From the NCBI GenBank assembly GCA_964426915.1, contig CAYRTD010000041.1, positions 1-26,134 on the forward strand: a stretch of DNA of 26,134 nt. The letters run 5' to 3'. The stretch is from CAYRTD01 sp964426915 (GTDB lineage Bacteria > Bacteroidota > Bacteroidia > Bacteroidales > GCA-2748055). How positions within the stretch are numbered: the first letter of the stretch is position 1; each line of letters begins with the position of its first letter. The notes beneath the pieces were generated by a model. That model saw only the letters and a list, made by a program, of their open reading frames with translations, searched no databases and was not told where the DNA came from. Made by a program: the position numbers and the translations under genes. This document shows positions 23,358 to 26,134 of this stretch, one piece after another.

Positions 23358-23582
23358 TTAAACTTTTACTTTGTAAACTGAAATGACCCCGTCGGGACAT
23401 ACTACAGCGCAGTTTGCGCACCCTATACATGCTTCGGGATTTTCCATATAAGCAAAATGATAGCCTTTACTGTTAACTTCTCTCGACATTTCAATTACGT
23501 TTGTAGGGCAGTTGACTACGCATAATTCACATCCCTTACATTTTTCCAGGTCAACAACGATCGCCCCTTTTGCTTTTGCCAT
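23358..23582 (-). CDS. 2x[4Fe-4S] ferredoxin subunit of the 2-oxoacid oxidoreductase
   Basis: The 74-residue protein has two complete [4Fe-4S] motifs, CKGCELCVVNCP (about 15-26) and CIGCANCAVVCP (about 52-63), and nothing else. It is the delta subunit that passes electrons from the TPP centre to external ferredoxin. It is the first gene of the operon delta-alpha-beta-gamma. No signal peptide is present, so it is cytoplasmic. No clear promoter was found in the 227 bases upstream. Confidence 0.95.
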   Translation of the reverse strand: MAKAKGAIVVDLEKCKGCELCVVNCPTNVIEMSREVNSKGYHFAYMENPEACIGCANCAVVCPDGVISVYKVKV

Positions 23583-23697
23583 ACATTTATGTTTTAATGG
23601 TAAGTATAAATCTCATCAATTAGTAATTCCGACGTTGTTTGTTTTAATAAAAAATTTCAGGTCGGTGTAATTATATAAACAAAACAGAACAGTTTAG

Positions 23698-23730
23698 TGA
23701 TAATTCAATCCCTAAAATTAAAAATTATCA
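23698..23730. terminator. AT-rich hairpin downstream of the aminotransferase gene
   Basis: TGATAATT (23698-23705) and AATTATCA (23723-23730) form a perfect 8-bp stem with a 17-base loop, about 80 bases past the aminotransferase stop and ahead of the ferredoxin gene. It has little GC, so it is only a weak terminator candidate. Confidence 0.3.
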
Positions 23731-23809
23731 TCGGAAAGCAAATTTTTCATCCCCAAGATTAAGGTATAAATTACCCCTGTTTAATAACACGGCTACAAAA
23801 TAGGCTGAT

Positions 23810-25150
23810 TTACTGCGCCTTACCCCTATCATCCAGGGGATGATCTTCCCTGAATTTCAAAACACGATCTCTTAAGTCGTCAAACTGATTACGTCGTACC
23901 TGAGAAACACAAGCCCTGAGTCCTTCCGATCGTTCGCTACCGGTAATATCAAGTGAAATTGCTGAAATACCGTAATACAATAATTCTTCAAGCAACTGTA
24001 CACCTGACATTCCGGGATAAGAAATGGTAAAATAAAAACCATCTGCAATTGGCTGATCAATATCTTTATCATAAACGATCCGGAAACCTGCATCGGTGAA
24101 AATGCTTTTCATTATTTTAGCCTTTTCACCATATTCCTTTACCACTTCCAAAAAATTAAAATCGCCGTCATTTGCAGCTTTCAATATTGAAGCCAGGGCG
24201 TATTGTGAGGAATGGGTAGTACCGGCAGAAAGCGCATAAAGTGCACCATATATCATGGAATACCCAAAGGAATCGGAAGGATAATACCTCCTGAGATCAG
24301 GATATTTTCTGTGGAATAACTTATCCGACATCAGCAATACTCCCACTCTTTGTCCAGCGTAACTAAATACCTTTGAGCTGGAGATCAGTAGAATATAATG
24401 GTCCGTGTAATTGGCAACGCTTGCCTGGTAAGGAGGTTTTCCCGGTACGGAAATGTCTTTTCTGAAATCCATTCCGAAATAAGCAAGATCTTCCACCACA
24501 ATAGCATCGTAGGTATTTGCCAGATCGCCAATTATTTGCAGCTCTTCCTCGGTAAAACATACCCATGAGGGATTATTTGGATTAGAATACAAAATGGAAG
24601 AAACCTTACCGCTTTTCAGATAGGATTCCAGTTTATCCCTTAATTTTTTACCCCGGTAATTATAAACATCAAAACTCCAGTAATTATGTCCAAGGACTTT
24701 ACACTGCTGTTTCTGAACAGGGAAGCCAGGATCAAGGAAAAGTGTTCCTTCCTTATTACGGTCGGTCCGGTTAGCAGTCATAAAAACAGCCATACCTCCC
24801 ATCATTGACCCAACCGTGGGTACACAGGCTTCCGGATTTATATCAATGTTCATGAATAGTTTGGCGAAACGGGAAACTTCCTGCTTTAACTCCTTAACAC
24901 CTTCTATCATAGGGTACTTAGATGCAACGCCCCTTTTTAAAGCCTCAATTTCTGCCTCAATTCCAACAGATACAGGGTCCAGTCCCGGGACACCCATTTC
25001 CATTCTTATAAAACTGATCCCGGTTCTTTCCTCAATCTCATTTACCATTCTCACCAACTCTCTTATTGTGGCATGACCAACTGTATCACCACGGGTATTA
25101 CTGATTACATCACTTACTACTGAAGGATCCAAAGTTGTATTTCGAAGCAT
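23810..25150 (-). CDS. PLP-dependent class I/II aminotransferase
   Basis: The 446-residue cytoplasmic enzyme has fold-type I signatures: YPMIEGVKELKQEVSRF near 79-95, YSNPNNPSW at 188-196, VVEDLAYFGM at 218-227 with the pyridine-binding Asp221, the Schiff-base lysine in SSSKVFSYAGQRVG (Lys260), and a C-terminal Arg in EGLRACVSQ for the substrate carboxylate. The closest subclass could not be fixed; it is longer than typical aspartate-type enzymes. It lies upstream of, and in the same direction as, the 2-oxoacid oxidoreductase operon, 227 bases apart, so it may convert amino acids into 2-oxoacids for it. A weak -7-like box, TAATATTG, lies at 25165-25172. Confidence 0.9.
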   Translation of the reverse strand: MLRNTTLDPSVVSDVISNTRGDTVGHATIRELVRMVNEIEERTGISFIRMEMGVPGLDPVSVGIEAEIEALKRGVASKYPMIEGVKELKQEVSRFAKLFMNIDINPEACVPTVGSMMGGMAVFMTANRTDRNKEGTLFLDPGFPVQKQQCKVLGHNYWSFDVYNYRGKKLRDKLESYLKSGKVSSILYSNPNNPSWVCFTEEELQIIGDLANTYDAIVVEDLAYFGMDFRKDISVPGKPPYQASVANYTDHYILLISSSKVFSYAGQRVGVLLMSDKLFHRKYPDLRRYYPSDSFGYSMIYGALYALSAGTTHSSQYALASILKAANDGDFNFLEVVKEYGEKAKIMKSIFTDAGFRIVYDKDIDQPIADGFYFTISYPGMSGVQLLEELLYYGISAISLDITGSERSEGLRACVSQVRRNQFDDLRDRVLKFREDHPLDDRGKAQ

Positions 25151-25346
25151 AACTTATTTTTTTACAATATTATGAAGTGGAAGCGAGGGAAAAAATGATG
25201 TATAAAAGCTTTTGTAAAAACAATGCATGTTATGGGACATAGAAATGGTAAAGTATTCAGCAATTCAAAGATTTTCCCATCTTTCGTTGCACCAAGAAAT
25301 CCAGTGAAAGAAGATGGACTGACTTGCAGATAACTTGCAGCCGTTT

Positions 25347-26134
25347 TCAGGAAAACAACTCACTAATATCGTTTTTATTCAGCTTTTTCAATATGCTTTC
25401 ATCGGTTTGTATGATATCGCCGGCAATTTTTTTCTTTTTATCCTGAAGTGCAATTATTTTCTCTTCCACGGTATTCTTACAAATCATCCGGTAAGCAAAT
25501 ACTTTTTTGCCCTGTCCTATCCGGTGACAACGGTCGATGGCCTGGTTTTCAACTGCCGGATTCCACCAGGGGTCAACAATATAAACATAATCGGCGGCGG
25601 TTAAATTCAGCCCTGTTCCACCGGCTTTCAAACTAATGAGGAACACCCGAAGGTTCTCGTTTTCCTGAAAATTATTTACCGACTGTTCACGTTGATTACT
25701 ACTACTCTGCCCATCAAGGTATTCATATTCGATATTAAGTTTGGTTAGCTCGTTTTGGATAAGCTCCAACATCTTTACAAACTGTGAGAAAACCAAAACT
25801 TTATGCCTGCTCGTTTTATCGGTAATGTGCCGCACTATTTCCTTAATTTTCACCGACTGTGTTTCAGTTATTTCGTCTGAATTCAACAGCGCCGGCGAGT
25901 CGCAAATCTGGCGCAACCGTGTTAAACCTTCCAGTACCATTAATTTCGATTTCCCTAATCCATCTTTTTCAATTTTATTTAATAACCGGTTGTGGTATTC
26001 ATTGCGGTAGGCATCATAAACACGGCGTTGCCCGTTCTCCATTTCGCAAAAAATGATATTCTCGGTTTTTTCGGGCAGTTCCGATGCTACTTTTTCTTTG
26101 GTGCGGCGTAAAACAAAGGGATTAATTATTTTAT
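25347..26134 (-). CDS. SNF2-family helicase, C-terminal part (runs off window)
   Basis: The frame stays open to the window edge. The bases before the first internal ATG (26042) still encode family sequence, INPFVLRRTKEKVASELPEK, so this is the C-terminal 262 residues of a longer protein. The second RecA-like domain is complete: KVLVFSQFVKMLELIQNEL, the GTGLNLTAADYVYIVDPWWNPA motif V region and QAIDRCHRIGQ (motif VI arginine fingers). SNF2 enzymes are ATP-driven DNA translocases. The N-terminal ATP-binding half lies outside. It has a plain gap of 196 bases before the aminotransferase and no sign of truncation at its C-terminus. Its partners are unknown. Confidence 0.93.
   Translation of the reverse strand, partial: KIINPFVLRRTKEKVASELPEKTENIIFCEMENGQRRVYDAYRNEYHNRLLNKIEKDGLGKSKLMVLEGLTRLRQICDSPALLNSDEITETQSVKIKEIVRHITDKTSRHKVLVFSQFVKMLELIQNELTKLNIEYEYLDGQSSSNQREQSVNNFQENENLRVFLISLKAGGTGLNLTAADYVYIVDPWWNPAVENQAIDRCHRIGQGKKVFAYRMICKNTVEEKIIALQDKKKKIAGDIIQTDESILKKLNKNDISELFS

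Noticed and set aside
23344..23430. Upstream extension of the VorB-like alpha subunit
   Set aside because: It overlaps the ferredoxin gene and adds basic residues not found in the family.
1..26134. CRISPR array, tRNA or rRNA, prophage genes
   Set aside because: No regular direct repeats with spacers, no cloverleaf-like tRNA and no phage structural genes were seen by eye; a covariance-model scan was not possible.

Overview
The window looks like a chromosomal segment of a Bacteroidota bacterium, probably an environmental Bacteroidales/Marinilabiliales-like lineage. The supporting signs are two secreted proteins with type IX secretion (T9SS) C-terminal sorting domains, promoters of the Bacteroidota form TTTG-N19-TAnnTTTG, moderate-to-low GC, the yicC-gmk pair with nadD next to it, and a four-gene 2-oxoacid:ferredoxin oxidoreductase of the Bacteroidales VorB type. 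The organism call is an inference. No rRNA, tRNA, CRISPR array, phage or transposase gene was seen.

Layout. 1-289: repeat-rich, GC-rich intergenic DNA. 287-1349 (-): surE and an overlapping small membrane protein. 1645-5296 (+): pheT, then a secreted seven-bladed WD40 protein. 5684-8508 (+): tryptophanase (tnaA), then a MATE-family exporter with its own promoter. 8569-10013 (+): yicC-gmk. 10135-13813 (-): nadD behind an S1 sulfatase lipoprotein, then a Tat-exported Gfo/Idh/MocA oxidoreductase. 13928-14242 (-): a small Bacteroidota-specific protein often labelled 'phosphoribosylpyrophosphate synthetase'. 14370-19367: two divergent T9SS cargo proteins, one with a dockerin-like EF-hand pair and one with a beta-helix, FN3 and chitobiase-like C-terminal domains. 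19526-19963 (+): a universal stress protein. 20076-20693 (-): a predicted outer-membrane or secreted protein. 20889-23582 (-): ferredoxin, VorB/alpha, TPP beta and gamma subunits of a 2-oxoacid oxidoreductase. 23810-25150 (-): a PLP aminotransferase. 25347-26134 (-): the C-terminal part of a SNF2 helicase that runs off the window.

How the genes fit together. The middle (about 10.7-19.4 kb) reads as an accessory set for exported polysaccharide use: sulfatase, periplasmic sugar-type oxidoreductase and two surface or secreted T9SS proteins. The right side reads as anaerobic amino-acid catabolism: the aminotransferase could make 2-oxoacids that the ferredoxin-linked oxidoreductase decarboxylates, and tryptophanase elsewhere in the window splits tryptophan to indole, pyruvate and ammonia.

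The least ordinary signal is a family of short non-coding repeats (about 90-235 bp) with inverted ends and conserved internal hairpins, present at 197-289, 12267-12502 and 16641-16828. Their outer ends share the form CAGACwCTAnTTA, and in two copies the TTA is the reverse-complemented stop codon of the neighbouring gene. They look like non-autonomous mobile elements, and no transposase is present in the window.
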